DNA of 64,000 nt from Pomphorhynchus laevis (GCA_012934845.2 WNNJ02000193.1:1-64000); one strand, 5' to 3'. Counted from the stretch's first letter, positions 10,642 through 22,320 are shown. The notes: generated from the sequence alone by a model not told the origin. Translations and numbers: made by a program.

Positions 10642-11188
10642 CAGAAAAGCTGGATAAATTTGCAAGATTATGTACATAGCATACAATGGAAATATATGGA
10701 ATTGAAAATCTGCAACGAATATAGAAAACAGACGAGACTAATTTAAAATTTAATATCAAATTTAATATTTGATTTTAAACAAATTGTTCGCTTATATTGA
10801 AAGATATTTAGTCGAAGAGAGTAAAATATTTCCCTGTGGTGATCAACTAATTGAATTAGATAACACTGTTAGATATGTCTAAATAATCCGAAATTAAGAC
10901 CTAAGATATCGTTAAGCATGTTGCCGTTTATAAGAAAATAATTTTGCAACTTTTGTAAAAGATCTCTATAGAAAGATTCAACAAAGATCATTCCATATTT
11001 AAGAATGATTGACTACATCCATCTGAGGATGGATATAGTAATTTTCTTAATAATTAATTCGTAATTTTTTGATTTTCACATTTCGTCCACATACTTTGTT
11101 AGCATTAGTCTAATGTCAGTTAAAAAAATATTGTGATTGATGGTGCCACCATTCACCGCACTTGCACTATTTAGTACCTTCTTGCTGA
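10642..11188 (+). repeat. 546-bp duplicated block, copy 2
   Basis: Direct copy of 7465-8010 with few differences. The F-box exon at 8921-9068 therefore lies between two long direct repeats. Confidence 0.85.
10766..10882 (+). pseudogene. short unidentified frame in duplicated block, copy 2
   Basis: The same 38-codon frame as at 7589-7705, with ESE changed to ESK. Preservation of the frame in both copies may simply reflect a recent duplication. Confidence 0.25.
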
Positions 11189-11247
11189 CAGTGCTATGGA
11201 GCCACTGGTCTGCAGCTATCTAGAAGCTTGGAAAAAATCGAAATATA

Positions 11248-11356
11248 GAGTAATTTTCTGAAAATGCTAACAGAAGTTAGTAAAATATCAATAGAATAAT
11301 TTCGTCTTTTCTCTGATCCAGCTCCAATAATTATTTATTTATTAATAATCGATCAA
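11248..11356 (-). repeat. MITE-like terminal repeat, copy D
   Basis: Matches copy B at 4132-4276: attttctgaaaatgctaaca, then ctgatccagctccaataatt. It is a solo copy. Confidence 0.6.
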
Positions 11357-11801
11357 CTATTTAAAACAAAAAATGTCTTTCAAAGTTGGCAAACATTTTT
11401 AGCCATAGAATTGGTCAGAAGCAATTTGTTAGTTGAATTTAAAGATATTGGTCAGGTATTTAAATTCAAATTAACAAAAACTTGCAAAATCAAAATAAAT
11501 ATAAAAGTTTTATAATTAGGGTTAGTAAAGTTGATCAGCCAAATGGGTATCTATTTTACTAAATACCTTTATCATGTAACAACAATTTCTAAAAAGCAGT
11601 GATAAAAATAATGTGTATTTATTATTAAATCAAATAACATGAAATTTGCGCATTCAAAAGATCAGATACCCCTGATTTAGGCTATGATTAGGCATCGCTC
11701 TTACATTTCTACCGTATGTGAGTTTTTATTTATTTGAAAGCTATTATTACAATTGATTAAAATCAGAGAAAGTGATAAAGGCAAATACTGAAATTAAATA
11801 A

Positions 11802-12119
11802 ACTTTCATATCCTTTGATGACCGACTACGTAAATTTTATGAATTTATGTCAAACTACAGTGTTGATGTAGTAAAGCTTTTACAAAAGTGTGATGTGATT
11901 CAGAGTGGTATAGATTACATTCAAGAAAAATTATGTTCATGGAAGAAGTGCCGTTGTTTGCATGATAAGTTAGCAGATATGTTGCACAGTAATAAGGGGC
12001 AGACTAAAATTCTATGGAATACAATGCGAGGATCGCATTGTATTTTTCAAAGGATCGCCCTTTTTATTGAAAAAAATACATTTGAAAGCAAAATTGAGGA
12101 GTGTGAACACAAAAAATGA
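11802..12119 (+). CDS. CARD-like (death-fold) domain frame
   Basis: The frame is open from after a TAA at 11799, with a first ATG at 11847, to a TGA at 12117-12119. Residues read like a caspase-recruitment domain: FDDRLRKFYEFM, then VDVVKLLQKCDVIQSGIDYI, a basic turn with KKCRCLHDKLADML, then ILWNTMRGS and FQRIALFIE. That is the helix spacing of CARDs (H1 arginines, VLxxxDVL-xxxID-I, LLD-L, a final L--FL-). It is one domain long with a short charged tail. It could be a stand-alone adaptor, one exon of a larger apoptosis or immunity gene, or a relic. It lies antisense in an intron of the FBXO7-like gene. No splice sites were assigned, and the assignment rests on pattern, not alignment. Confidence 0.4.
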   Translation, partial: TFISFDDRLRKFYEFMSNYSVDVVKLLQKCDVIQSGIDYIQEKLCSWKKCRCLHDKLADMLHSNKGQTKILWNTMRGSHCIFQRIALFIEKNTFESKIEECEHKK

Positions 12120-12207
12120 CAAAATTGACACAAAAATAAGTTGAATGTAGCAATAGTGAAAGGATTAAACTCAAATGAAATGAATAAAATAGTATAAAAA
12201 TGGATTG

Positions 12208-12287
12208 CTTACAAAATTGAATGTTTACAAAATTGAATGTTTACAAAATTGAATGTTTACAAAATTGAATGTTTACAAAATTGAATG
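12208..12287 (+). repeat. minisatellite, 5 x 16 bp
   Basis: Five head-to-tail copies of tttacaaaattgaatg; the first begins with c instead of t. It lies about 90 bp downstream of the CARD-like frame. Confidence 0.95.
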
Positions 12288-14285
12288 TTTTAATACATAA
12301 TATTTATTATGTTTTAATAAATAAATGTGATATTTTTAAATATCACATAAATATTTTTATTTTTTAAAATATTATGTTTGTTTATTTCAAAAAAATAATA
12401 TAAATAATAATATTTTATTATATTTTAAAATATAATAATTATATTATTATATTATAATATAATAAATAAACATATTTTTGTTAAATATTTATAAATATAA
12501 TAAATAAAATAGATAAATAAAATAGATAAAATGTTAAAAAATAAAAAATAAAATTATTTGTATAAATGAAGTTATTAACTTTAATAAAATAAAATATTAT
12601 CAGTGATATACTTAATTGTAATTTATACCATTCTTCAAAATGGTGAAGAATCTGCGATTCTACAAATGACAGAGTTAATGTCGAAGGAATTGCAATTTTA
12701 TTTTTACATAAATAAATAAGATTATTATATTTGACCGGAATAGATTCTGATGATCTCGATAGCAGTTTACCCAATAAAAATAAATTAGTTCTTCAGAATT
12801 AAACGTTCCAAAAATATTTTAATTCTTATTTTTCTTTTCATTTCAGAATTTTAATTTAATATTAAAAAATTAAATTATTATAAATTCATTTCATCTATTA
12901 TTATAGATGAAATGTTAATCAAAATTGCGTTACTAATTATTTGTATTTTATTAGTAAAATTTCTGAAATCAATTAGTGAATTAGTGAAAATTATATGTAA
13001 TTATAATTTATATAAATTTATAGAGAGAGTTAAATCATTTTTATTTTTATTAAAATTAACATTTTCGGACAAAATTATGAAAAATACGAAATCAAAATAT
13101 GCAGTTAATTCACGAGGCAGCAAATCAAAATGTGCGAAATCGTTTGTAAAATCATGTTTACCACAGAGCATTATATCAAACAACTAAATGTGCTCCATTT
13201 TAAAAAAGGAACAGGATGCGGCGCTGTTATAGGTCATTCCTTAATGTAATAATCTCAGTGGAAACTATATTTTAAAACAGTATTGTAAAAGGGTATTTTA
13301 AAACGGTAATTTCAGAGAAAAGCGGTATTTTAGAACTAAGAATACATAAAGCATATTTTATAAAATATGCTTTATATTATTGATATATTATGCTTTATAT
13401 TATTATTAATATACCATATATTATTGTGTAATAATAAACCGTATATTGATATTATAATAATCTTATATAATATAATCTTAAATTATAATATAATAATATA
13501 TATTATTATATATAATATACTAATTTTTTATATATAATCTTATATATAATCTTATATTATAGTGATAATATTAATATTAATGATAATATAATTATAATAA
13601 TTTGTTTGCTAATGTTTTCTTCTTGTAATGCAATTGATCAGTTTTAATTTTTATTTTTATTTTTATTTTAATTTTATGTGATCTTTATTATTTATTTCAT
13701 CTTGTACCTAGTGAATTTCAGTATAAAATTTTTTGTTTTAAGAAAAAAGGATCTAGTTGTTTGATCTACTACGATGTGGTAAACATGATTTTGGAAAGGA
13801 TTTTGGACACTTTGATTTGCTGCGTCGTAAACTATATATTTTGATTTTGTTCTACATTTTTCATAATTTTGTACTGAGGATGATATAAGTTAGCTATCGA
13901 AAATTTGACCTTTAATAACAAAAATAATAATTTCACTCTCTCCACTAATTAAATATAATAGACATTTTTATTAAAACAAATTTATTAAAATAAATTTTTA
14001 ATAAATTTTTTATTAAAGTAGTAGTTTATTAAAGCCAAGTCTTAGTTAGATTCAACATTATAAGATTGCTATTAATAATAAATAAAAAGTTTAAAAATTT
14101 AATAATTTAAAACAATTTTTAAACTATTTGTGTGTACATTTTGTTATTTTATATAAAAATAAAAATAAATTGATAATATTATTATTTTATAAAAGATTCG
14201 AAAATGATTTATCAAAGTATTAATTAGCAAGGTAATTGAAAGGATATTTACAGTAGCACGCTTCACGGACTGCGTTTATGATTAC
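12288..14285. other. AT-rich intron sequence with an old inverted repeat
   Basis: 13066-13186 and 13755-13876 are imperfect reverse complements (both contain aatcatgtttaccaca-type sequence), separated by about 570 bp of AT-rich DNA. A 91-residue plus frame at 12912-13187 overlaps the left arm; it is hydrophobic then basic, with no family features, and is not called as a gene. No RNA gene is seen. Confidence 0.45.
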
Positions 14286-14353
14286 TTTATTCTTCAACGC
14301 AATCGAAAATGGAACAAGCAGTGAAAATCCACTGGCACATTTCTCATTTTCAG
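14286..14353 (-). CDS. FBXO7-like gene, exon with start of the F-box
   Basis: Acceptor tttgctttag at 14354 and donor gtaatc at 14285. It encodes ENEKCASGFSLLVPFSIALKNK, comparable to the human FBXO7 stretch around GLVVLPLELK that begins the F-box. Phase 1 in, phase 0 out, consistent with both neighbours. It is separated from the previous exon by a 44-nt intron. Confidence 0.6.
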
Positions 14354-14397
14354 CTAAAGCAAATAAAGTTATCTTATAGTATAAAGTGTGTACTTAC

Positions 14398-14466
14398 GAG
14401 TGTCGAGCCATTCCTCCAGCTTTAATTTATAGCGGAATTTATCATTCGAGGATAATGATGGCAACG
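14398..14466 (-). CDS. FBXO7-like gene, linker exon
   Basis: Acceptor atctgcttttag and donor gtaagt. It encodes LPSLSSNDKFRYKLKLEEWL, in phase 1 at both ends. The 44-nt intron after it (14354-14397) has perfect gtaagt...tttag ends and gives a clear idea of minimal intron size in this genome. Confidence 0.65.
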
Positions 14467-14551
14467 CTAAAAGCAGATATTTAATAAAATGATTTTTTGA
14501 GTGATTTTTTTGCATTAGTTCTGCATTTATTCTAGCATTAATGATGACAAC

Positions 14552-14677
14552 TTTTTAAAAACTGTTTTGTTGACAACAAAGCAATTATATCAGTCATCAT
14601 TGAAGATATTAAAGTTGCATTAAAAAATTTTAAGTTCAAAATTTCATTGATACATTCCACCTGTACACAGATGAAAA
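14552..14677 (-). CDS. FBXO7-like gene, helical exon between FP domain and F-box
   Basis: Encodes FFICVQVECINEILNL followed by FFNATLISSMMTDIIALL and STKQFLK, comparable in position and hydrophobic pattern to the FBXO7 segment SFICKE ... LSRLFKDQLVYPLLAF. The acceptor (aaag at 14679-14678) and the donor (gttgtc at 14551) are weaker than those of the other exons but are the pair that keep phase 1 on both sides. A stronger-looking acceptor at 14661 gives a stop in that phase. Confidence 0.5.
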
Positions 14678-17379
14678 CTTTACTTAAAATAATTTGAAAA
14701 ATGAGCTGTTCAAGTCTCGATAATGTGAATAGCGTCATATTTAACTTTTAAAAACCTGCCTTTCAGAATTAAATATTAAAGATTTGTTCGTTAATATTTA
14801 TCAAAAGATTAAAACAATGAGATAAAAAACAATTCAAACAAATCGATTGGATTTCGTGCCGATCGTTAACGAATAAACAACTCGCTCTATCAACATTCAT
14901 TGAAAAATGTATATCATTAGATGTCAATTCACATCTATCGTGGATCTAAGGCATTTATTATTAGAAAACATTGTGTTTACATATATATTGATAAATATAA
15001 ATAATAATATTTATATAAATATTAATATTGTAAACAATATTAATATTTATATTGATAAATATTTACATAATATTTATGATAAGTATCTTCACTTCGCAAT
15101 AGAAGAAAATGATGCGAATATCAGTAAAAGCTTAGATTATCAGCGATTACATTCGCTTATCTTAAAGGGTTTCCTTTAATCATTCTTAGATAATAAATCT
15201 TTTTCCATACCGATACGCGATTAATTGAACGAGTTGTCAAAATTTACCGATAGGTGAGTATTATGGAATATGTTCATTATCAAATAAATACCAAAATCCA
15301 ATTAGATGAAACTAAATGGATGACACGTGCCCTTTTTATAATACTTTGAATGCACTTAAAGAATGGGCAGGTCATTGAACAAAATGTATTGTAAATATAT
15401 GTATTGAATATATGAACTGATAAAATATTGTATTGAATTTTCAAAATATGAACTGATAGCTATCTCGAAGATGGTATTACCTCTATTTGCAAATTAGTTC
15501 GTATTTTGGGCAGGAAGTCAAACTAGTAAACGTAGGGCATTCAATCTGATTCAATGTGTTTTCACCGTGTTTTTGAAATTAGGATTTCATATCAACTATT
15601 AGTCTGGAATCCATTAGGATCTCATCACTGGTTTTACAACTATAAAAGAGCTATAGCTCGGAATATTGAAGCTAGTATTCAACTGCCTTCAAATACTAAA
15701 TATGTACATCAAATGCAAGAAATACAGGTCAATAACTTTCCATGACTGGGATCAAAAGTTATACTAAGCGGGGACAATGATGTACTAATCGCGTAAATGT
15801 AAATTTGAATATTAATGTAATATTATAAATTTACCGTTCGATATTCGTACGCAAGGGTATTATCCCAGGTAAACGCGATCGATGTAAGTTTTCAATTATC
15901 CTTAGATGAGGTCAGTTCTAGAAGCACAGATTAGGTCAGTTCTAGACATCCACAACACGCTAGTAGTACATCAACAGACGGTACATATTGAGCGAGATCG
16001 ATTAAGTTGACTGGAACAAGCATTAAGAATGTATTAGGAAAGTATTTCTTTTGAAGTGTTTACTACACAAGACAACTAGAAAGATAAAGGTATGGAAATT
16101 CTATTACAGGTAGTATCCACAATGCGCTAGTAGTACATCAATAAACGGTACACATTAAATGAGATAGATTAAGTTGACTGGAACAAGCATTAAGAATGTA
16201 TAAGGAAATTATTTCTTTTGAAGTGTTTACTACACAAGACAACTAGAAAGATAAAGGTATGGAAACTCTATTACAGGTTAAGATAGATCAATTTTCTTAG
16301 TATATGTTTGATTGACTAAGGCTATTTGAAGTATTTGATCATTGTACAACGAAAAGCACGGAGTAGTATTATAGCAATGTGACCCCGCAACTCGATACAA
16401 GGAATGATACTCGACTATTCAAATGTGCGTCAAGAATTTTTACGCATAATGATTCATTTATCAAGTGATGACATAAAGAAGGTAACGTGCTGTAAATAAG
16501 TAAATTATACCATACCTTATTCTGTGACTGTTCTCGATTCAAATGCTATTTAAATAATATTTATATGAGAATTTCAAAAAACATATTTAGCTTCTAATGA
16601 AACTGTTATGTTATCAGTTGATATTCTTTGACAATTGTTTTGCACAACTGTTTTAGATTGAACTTAAAAAGATTAAAATAACCAGGTTTAAGTTAAAAAA
16701 AACTCTACTAAACGTAAACTCTATAAGGTTTACGTTAAAAATTCGTATTGATCTTTCAATTGATACGGTTTATATCTTAAGCATCATATTTACAAATGCT
16801 TGTATTTTTAAGTTTCTTGTTAAAGATACAGTTGGAGATCAATGCTTAGTTACCGCCATTATATATTGACTAATATGTAATTAAAGATTTTTAGATATTA
16901 TTGGCTATCTTTGATTATCCGCACGGACACCGTATTTGATGTAATAAACAAAATTTAAAGATCATAAATTTAATCAAATTTGATTTGCTAATATTGAATA
17001 TAAACTGATTTTATGGATAATTTGTTATACATGTTCAATTATTGCTAATATTTATTAGCAATAATTAGACATGTTGCTATTAATAATTAACCAATAATCA
17101 TAATATTATGATAATTAACTAATAATACATATTATTAGTTAATCATTAGTTATTATTAATTATTATTAACTAATAATTAACTAATAATTATTGCTAATTT
17201 AAATAAATTAGCAATAATTATTTATTATTTGTTAATAATTAATTCTTGATTAATTCGTAGGCGAAAAATAAAACACTGTCAGAGGTCAAAATTTGCCATG
17301 TGTCAATAATTCTAAATTAGATCCTTCCTGTAAAAGGAAGGATAAAAATAGTGTATAAAAAAGGTTTTGCAACATATAC
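14678..17379. other. intron of the FBXO7-like gene
   Basis: AT-rich. It holds a 167-bp tandem duplication (15946-16280, listed separately). A plus-strand frame at 15554-15745 (63 residues) lies in a slightly GC-richer patch but resembles nothing known to me. No RNA gene is seen. Confidence 0.45.
15946..16280. repeat. tandem duplication, 2 x ~167 bp
   Basis: Two adjacent copies containing cgctagtagtacatcaa, gttgactggaacaagcatta and ttgaagtgtttactacacaa. Identity is high, with a few substitutions and short indels. Confidence 0.9.
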
Positions 17380-17596
17380 AAATAGAATGTTGCGTTTTTA
17401 TCATTTCCGAATAACTGTCAGCGGAATTAAATTTACCTTGAATAAAAATAGTGTATCGGCTGACGGGAAAGATTATTAACGTAATGCCTGCATCAGTATT
17501 CTTGTATTTATAGTTTAATATGTACCGGGTAAAATTTGATCCGTTTTCTTTCCACGTGTCAGGCAAATCGGTTAACGGATCATCATTATCATTAAT
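17380..17596 (-). CDS. FBXO7-like gene, FP-domain exon
   Basis: This is the most diagnostic exon. After acceptor taattatag it encodes DLPDTWKENGSNFTRYILNY, then YKNTDAGITLIIFP and YTIFIQGKFN. This matches the FP (Fbxo7/PI31) domain core of FBXO7, where human has SLPEKWK..GVYKLQY...[21 protein letters not shown]. The FP domain mediates FBXO7 homodimers and FBXO7-PI31 contact in proteasome regulation. A gtatat donor at 17379 closes the exon in phase 1. Entry is in phase 0, matching the exon at 24704-24883. The intervening intron is about 7.1 kb and is full of retroelements. PI31 itself is the main alternative, but the F-box exons downstream argue for FBXO7. Confidence 0.7.
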
Positions 17597-17750
17597 CTAT
17601 AATTAAACAAAAAAGTTTAAATTTTACAGTGAAAATTATATTATTTAATGTATAACAATATATTTAATTGTTATATGTTCAATATAACAATTATTTAGGA
17701 TTAATATAACAATACATGATGTCATTTTTCAATATCAGGAAACTACTTTG

Positions 17751-17800
17751 CATAAATCATACTGTAAGCCTACATTAGTATACTACAATTTAATACTGGT
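17751..17800 (-). repeat. short copy of an RLE-LINE 3' flank
   Basis: gcataaatcatactgtaagc and ctacaatttaatact match 18938-18990, the sequence just beyond the 3' end of the RLE LINE coding region. It is probably a solo 3' fragment of the same family or a duplicated target. Confidence 0.45.
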
Positions 17801-18414
17801 GAACCTTATCAGTTGATCCAATACATATTAAACATGCATAAAGAGGTTAATTATGATAAAATCAAAAATATTTAAAAATTAACATTTATTTATAAAAATT
17901 ATATCATTTAAATATCAATTAGAATTAGTTGATCTAAAACAATTTTATTTGTATTACATTACGGATTAGAGATAACGGATGAATGTAAATTAATTAATTA
18001 TTTTATAAATTGTAAAAAATGAATGGTGAACTTAAATTAAATATATGTAAAGCCATAATGCACCGAATTTATAAAAGTTAATCTTATATATTAAAAGATA
18101 CGTATCTAGAAATGTTGTGCTCTAATATTACATAAAAGACATTACAATATTGAAGATGTTACGGCCTTCTTATTTTAAAAAGTTCTACAGCCACAATCGA
18201 TCGCTGTAGAATTGAAAATGTACGGAAAATTAGCAGAAGTTATGAATTCAAATATGTCCTCAAATATGCTCTTGTAGAAGTTCTCAAACGATAAGTTTAA
18301 GTTCAATTAAAAACGTAAAAGAATAGCAAATATTTAATTGTAATGCCTTTTGTCTTTTGAATATCTAAGAATGAATATCAAGAGTAACATACACAAAAAG
18401 ATTGAAAAAGATTG

Positions 18415-18545
18415 AAGCACGTTACCGAGGATTCACGTGCTACTTCATACCTCCTCCAAAACGTTAGCATCGCCATCCAACGTGGAAATGCTGTCAGCAT
18501 TCTGGCGACGGCTCCAAAGGGCAAGAACATGGTGGGATGATGGTA
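18415..18545 (+). mobile_element. 3' fragment of an RLE-type LINE
   Basis: The plus strand encodes VTEDSRATSYLLQNVSIAIQ then RGNAVSILATAPKG, closely resembling the C-terminal tail of RLE-type LINEs and the LSQRLNCAVQR tail of the element just downstream on the other strand. It is GC-richer than its surroundings. Only the extreme C-terminus is present, so it is a severe 5' truncation. It sits head-on to the longer element at 18990-22320. Confidence 0.65.
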
Positions 18546-18989
18546 GCATCCAGCCCTGCTAAAAGAATGACGTTTATCTACGAAGAAGACAAAGGTTATC
18601 CTGTATTTATCTTTTATTAAAACTAATTACGGTGCAGTGTAAGTGCAAGTCTGACAGACTCATTATATGTGATTATATTGCTAAGATTTAAGATTCATCT
18701 GCTAATATTGTGAACGACAGTAACGATTGTGCTAGTATATAGACAAACATCGACTAATTAGACTAAAATAGAAAAGATTTAACTACTTTCATGTACTGCT
18801 AAAGTGTGACAACACAAATACGAACTAGAGAAATTCAGTTAGATCATCAATATATACTCACGAGTGGCTAGCCTGAATAAAAAATGGTTAAAGTTTATTA
18901 TTATATACAGAGTATCATTTGATTGAAATAACGAGAAATGCACAAATCATACTTTAAGCCAGCATAAGTACACTACAATTTAATATTAC

Positions 18990-21900
18990 ACAATTATTAC
19001 AATGAGTTTATAAATGGGAAATCATGACGAAGATCAGATTGACAATCTTCTGCAATACCCTGGGCGACCTCCAAAAGACAGGCCGTGTTGCTTCGTTGCA
19101 CCGCACAGTTCAATCTCTGTGAGAGAAATCTCGCTGCTCTCCGATCGCCTGTAGCGGCTATTAGCTTCTTCCCTAGAGATTCTAGGAAGCTGGACGTAAT
19201 CTGTCCAGCTGTCCTTATTGTCTCGATCACTAATTGAACAAAAGTGTATTGGAATGCATCGATGCCCCTGTATTGGTCCAGCTTCCGATTCTCGGCCACT
19301 CTCGCCACCTCGCCCGGCGCACAGACCGCGTTGAACAAATTACTAGCTGCAAGTGTGTTGGGACAAGTAAAGTCCCATACCAGTAGGCGTTCCCTTTCCC
19401 AAAGGTCCATTGAAGCGCCATCCGGTCTTTTCCCATCATCTATGCACAGTCAAATTGGAGAGACACCGACCACCATCAGAGCACTACGAATAAGAGCATT
19501 GACTGCACAGTGGCGGTTGTGTCGAGACACTGTCTTCGAGCAATCGAGACAGTGTGTGCCTGATACATCGGTTGTAACCCTGCACTCGCAATTGAACGGG
19601 AGTGAAAATTTAAATCCGAGGAGTAGGGCTGTTGCCAGACACAATAAGCGGTGGTCCATTTTTGTACCGATTTGTTTATCAGTGTTAGCCGCGTTTCCCA
19701 ATCCACCCGTTGTTGACATAACAAATGGATGAAAATGAGCCCGCTCAATTCTGTTTATGCGTTCTTTGTATTTGCCATTCTTCCTTTCCTCGTGATATAC
19801 AAAGGGATTTGACATGTGACTCATTGCATACGATGGATCAAAACTATACAAAATGCAGATGTCCAGGAAGGACCGCTCCGTCACATGTCCGAATAGGCCG
19901 TTACACACTATGTCTGTCCTTGCATTACGATCCCTAGTCGTCGATGTTGCTTCAAATGACGTGGTATCGAATACATTCTGTAATATTGCTTCTTGGATTA
20001 CCCTTCGACATACTTTTCGAATTTGATTCGCAAGTTCACTATTAATGCTATTGTGGCGTACAAATGTAATTCCTCCAGTTTTGCAAGACAGTATATGTGC
20101 GATTTCATTGCTTTTACCGCATTCACACCTTCCATGATTCGAGGTTTGCCAGTCATAACGAGCTAACAGAGCATCGTGAAACTCGCGAGTATTAAGGAAC
20201 AAATCTTTAGCTCCGTGATTACTGCTGAGCCACGCCGAAGCTCCACTTTTGCTCGCGTTTTCAAAAATTGTAAATAAATCTCTGGATGATAATTCTATTA
20301 TACTTTGCCTGTATCGTACTGTCTCTCTCTTGTTACATTCTTTGATTTCTTTGTATATTTGCTTCCGCTGGGTTTCCAAGTCATCACCTATTATACCTTT
20401 CATTGTGGGATTACAAATCTTGACCGAGTTTTCAAACTCTGAACCCCACGTTCTTAATTGGTTTATGATTCCCAGCCCTCCAAAACGATTTGGAAGCGAT
20501 ATCATCATATCAGCTTCGGTGTCCTGAACTATGTATCCCAGCATTTCAGGGAGTACATCATTGAACAGCTTAGAGTGGAATGGCTTTAACCACGCTTGTT
20601 GCATATAGCATGTGCGTTTAATATACGATAATTTGGGTTGTATCGCCTTTGTTAGAAGTAGATAGCTGGCGAAAGCCTCCTGAGTGCTAACGCTTTGTAG
20701 TTTATCCAAAGTATTCATCCATTTCTCAACTAAATCTGAACATTTGTTGTGCACAAAATCATAATCTCCAATAAAACTTCCTAGATATTTGACCCCATCC
20801 TTCCTCATAGCTACTTCTTGTTAAGTTAAAACAACTGCAGCATTTTCAACTAAATCTTTACGAGCTAATAGTGTACACTTCCGGGGATTGACGAAGTATC
20901 CAAAGGATGGACCACATCTCTGTAGCTCATTACATATTTTTTCCAATTCTGCTATTGTGCCGACGCATCCCCCGTCATCAGCATACCAAACGTGTTTCGC
21001 ACCCGGCGCCACTTTCTTTAAACGGTTGATCAGAGGAATGGACGCCAGGGCAAAAGCTGCCATTGACAGAGGATCACCCTGCGTAAAGCCTTCGACGGAG
21101 TGTAGTACCGTACCATTCACGACCAGATCGGATGTGCGTCCATATGTGTTATGTAGGATTTTATCCAGGGATGGACAAATATATTTTATATTTCTGAGTG
21201 CCAGATTTCTGTTTATTTGGTTAAATGCATTTTTCGCGTCTATCAGGAGTATACATGAGTCTGGTGTCTTTTCAAATGCCTCTCGCATTGTGTGAACCGC
21301 CACTTCCGTTCCACATCGCTGACCCGCACAAAGTTGAAAATTGTTACAAACAGAAGTGATATCTTTGGATACGTGGTTCAGTACTACTCGTCCAATGATT
21401 CTTCGTAATGTTTCTCCAATTCCAACTGGCCTCACTCCTGGGTTATTATCAAGAGGTACGAGGCTGCTGAGTGTGTATGCATCTAATCGTATCGGATCAA
21501 TTGTGTCCATCGCTATTTTGATTGTAAATTCACATATTTGGATAGTCAACTTGCTAGATGCGATTCCATTATGTGTCATAAAGTTTTTCCAGCCATCAGC
21601 ATCGACTCCAGACGGACCAGCAGATCCCGTTGTAATCCTCGCTGCATGGATAATGTCAGCTGAAGTCAGGTCACTGAATCTTATGCCATAGTGTTCAACC
21701 CTGCCTTCTACATCGCCTTGTAGTACGAATTCTTCATTAACAGGTTTAGGTGTAGGATGAAGATCTTTAAGAATTGATAACACGGTTTGGTTGTCTATAA
21801 TACTGTCTAAATCAAGAACACCTCGATTTTCTTTTGTATCTAGTGTCCGTGAAGCTTTACCTATCTTGCAATTTCGAACCAAGTTAATAACCCTCTTTAT

Positions 21901-22320
21901 TTCGCATTTGGTTCTTCGACATCCTGATTTCATTGATTGATATTCTATTTTTTGTGAATATTCCGCTTCAGCCATGAGTTTTAGCAGATCATTATTTCTC
22001 CAAAGTGTGATTCTTCGCGCAAACGTTTTTCTTATAAAACTTGTCTTGCGACTAGGAATGCGCTGTAGAATTAGCTGGCACATTACCGTCGCCCGTTTTA
22101 GAGGATCGTAGTCAGTTCACTTGTCGGTATTAAAGTGCGTGAAGCATTCAGTTAACATATCGATAAATTCCTTACTATCATTACAAATTGGTAGATCCAT
22201 TAAATTTGGTATCCAATGTTTTACATTATTGAATAATGTGTCGATTATATTTGCGGAGTTCTGGTGACTTAATGATATAAAAATATGTCCGATAGCTTGT
22301 AATTGGTTTCTTGAATCGAT
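18990..22320 (-). mobile_element. RLE-type LINE with two endonuclease-like modules
   Basis: One minus-strand frame runs from about 22320 to 18997, interrupted only by three in-frame stops (near 22119, 20818 and 19447). Order: N-terminal helical part; RT fingers with GPSGVDADGW and PGVRPVGIGETLRR; LLIDAKNAFNQINR; FTQGDPLSMA; catalytic WYADDGG; thumb; then the first C.CG...H...C-RHN module with NARTDI and FLDICI; then TTGGLGNAA; then a second CLDCSKTVSRHNRH block followed by GKRPDGASM and LVWDFTCP. Each module resembles a restriction-like endonuclease (PD-(D/E)XK) as in R2-grade LINEs. The copy is nearly full length for RT plus endonuclease. No target-site duplication was identified. It occupies an intron of the FBXO7-like gene. 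Confidence 0.8.
18997..22083 (-). pseudogene. reverse transcriptase/endonuclease ORF of the RLE LINE
   Basis: The main open parts are 20821-22083 (RT domain, 420 codons), 19450-20808 (thumb, first endonuclease module, start of second, 452 codons) and 18997-19410 (rest of second module and tail, 137 codons). All three lie in the same frame, so only single-codon stops (TAA, TGA) separate them. Key RT residues (YADD aspartates, the NAFNQ aspartate region) are intact, so the copy is only lightly decayed. The first module ends with the VYHEERK..KY pattern usual after this endonuclease type; the second begins at about 19655. Confidence 0.75.

Noticed and set aside
12912-13187. 91-residue hydrophobic/basic plus frame as a gene
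   Set aside because: It overlaps one arm of an inverted repeat, has AT-driven composition, and shows no family motif.
14644-14663. Strong-looking acceptor tgtgtacag at 14661 as the exon start
   Set aside because: Combined with the phase-1 donor at 17379 it gives an immediate stop. The acceptor at 14678 keeps the frame.
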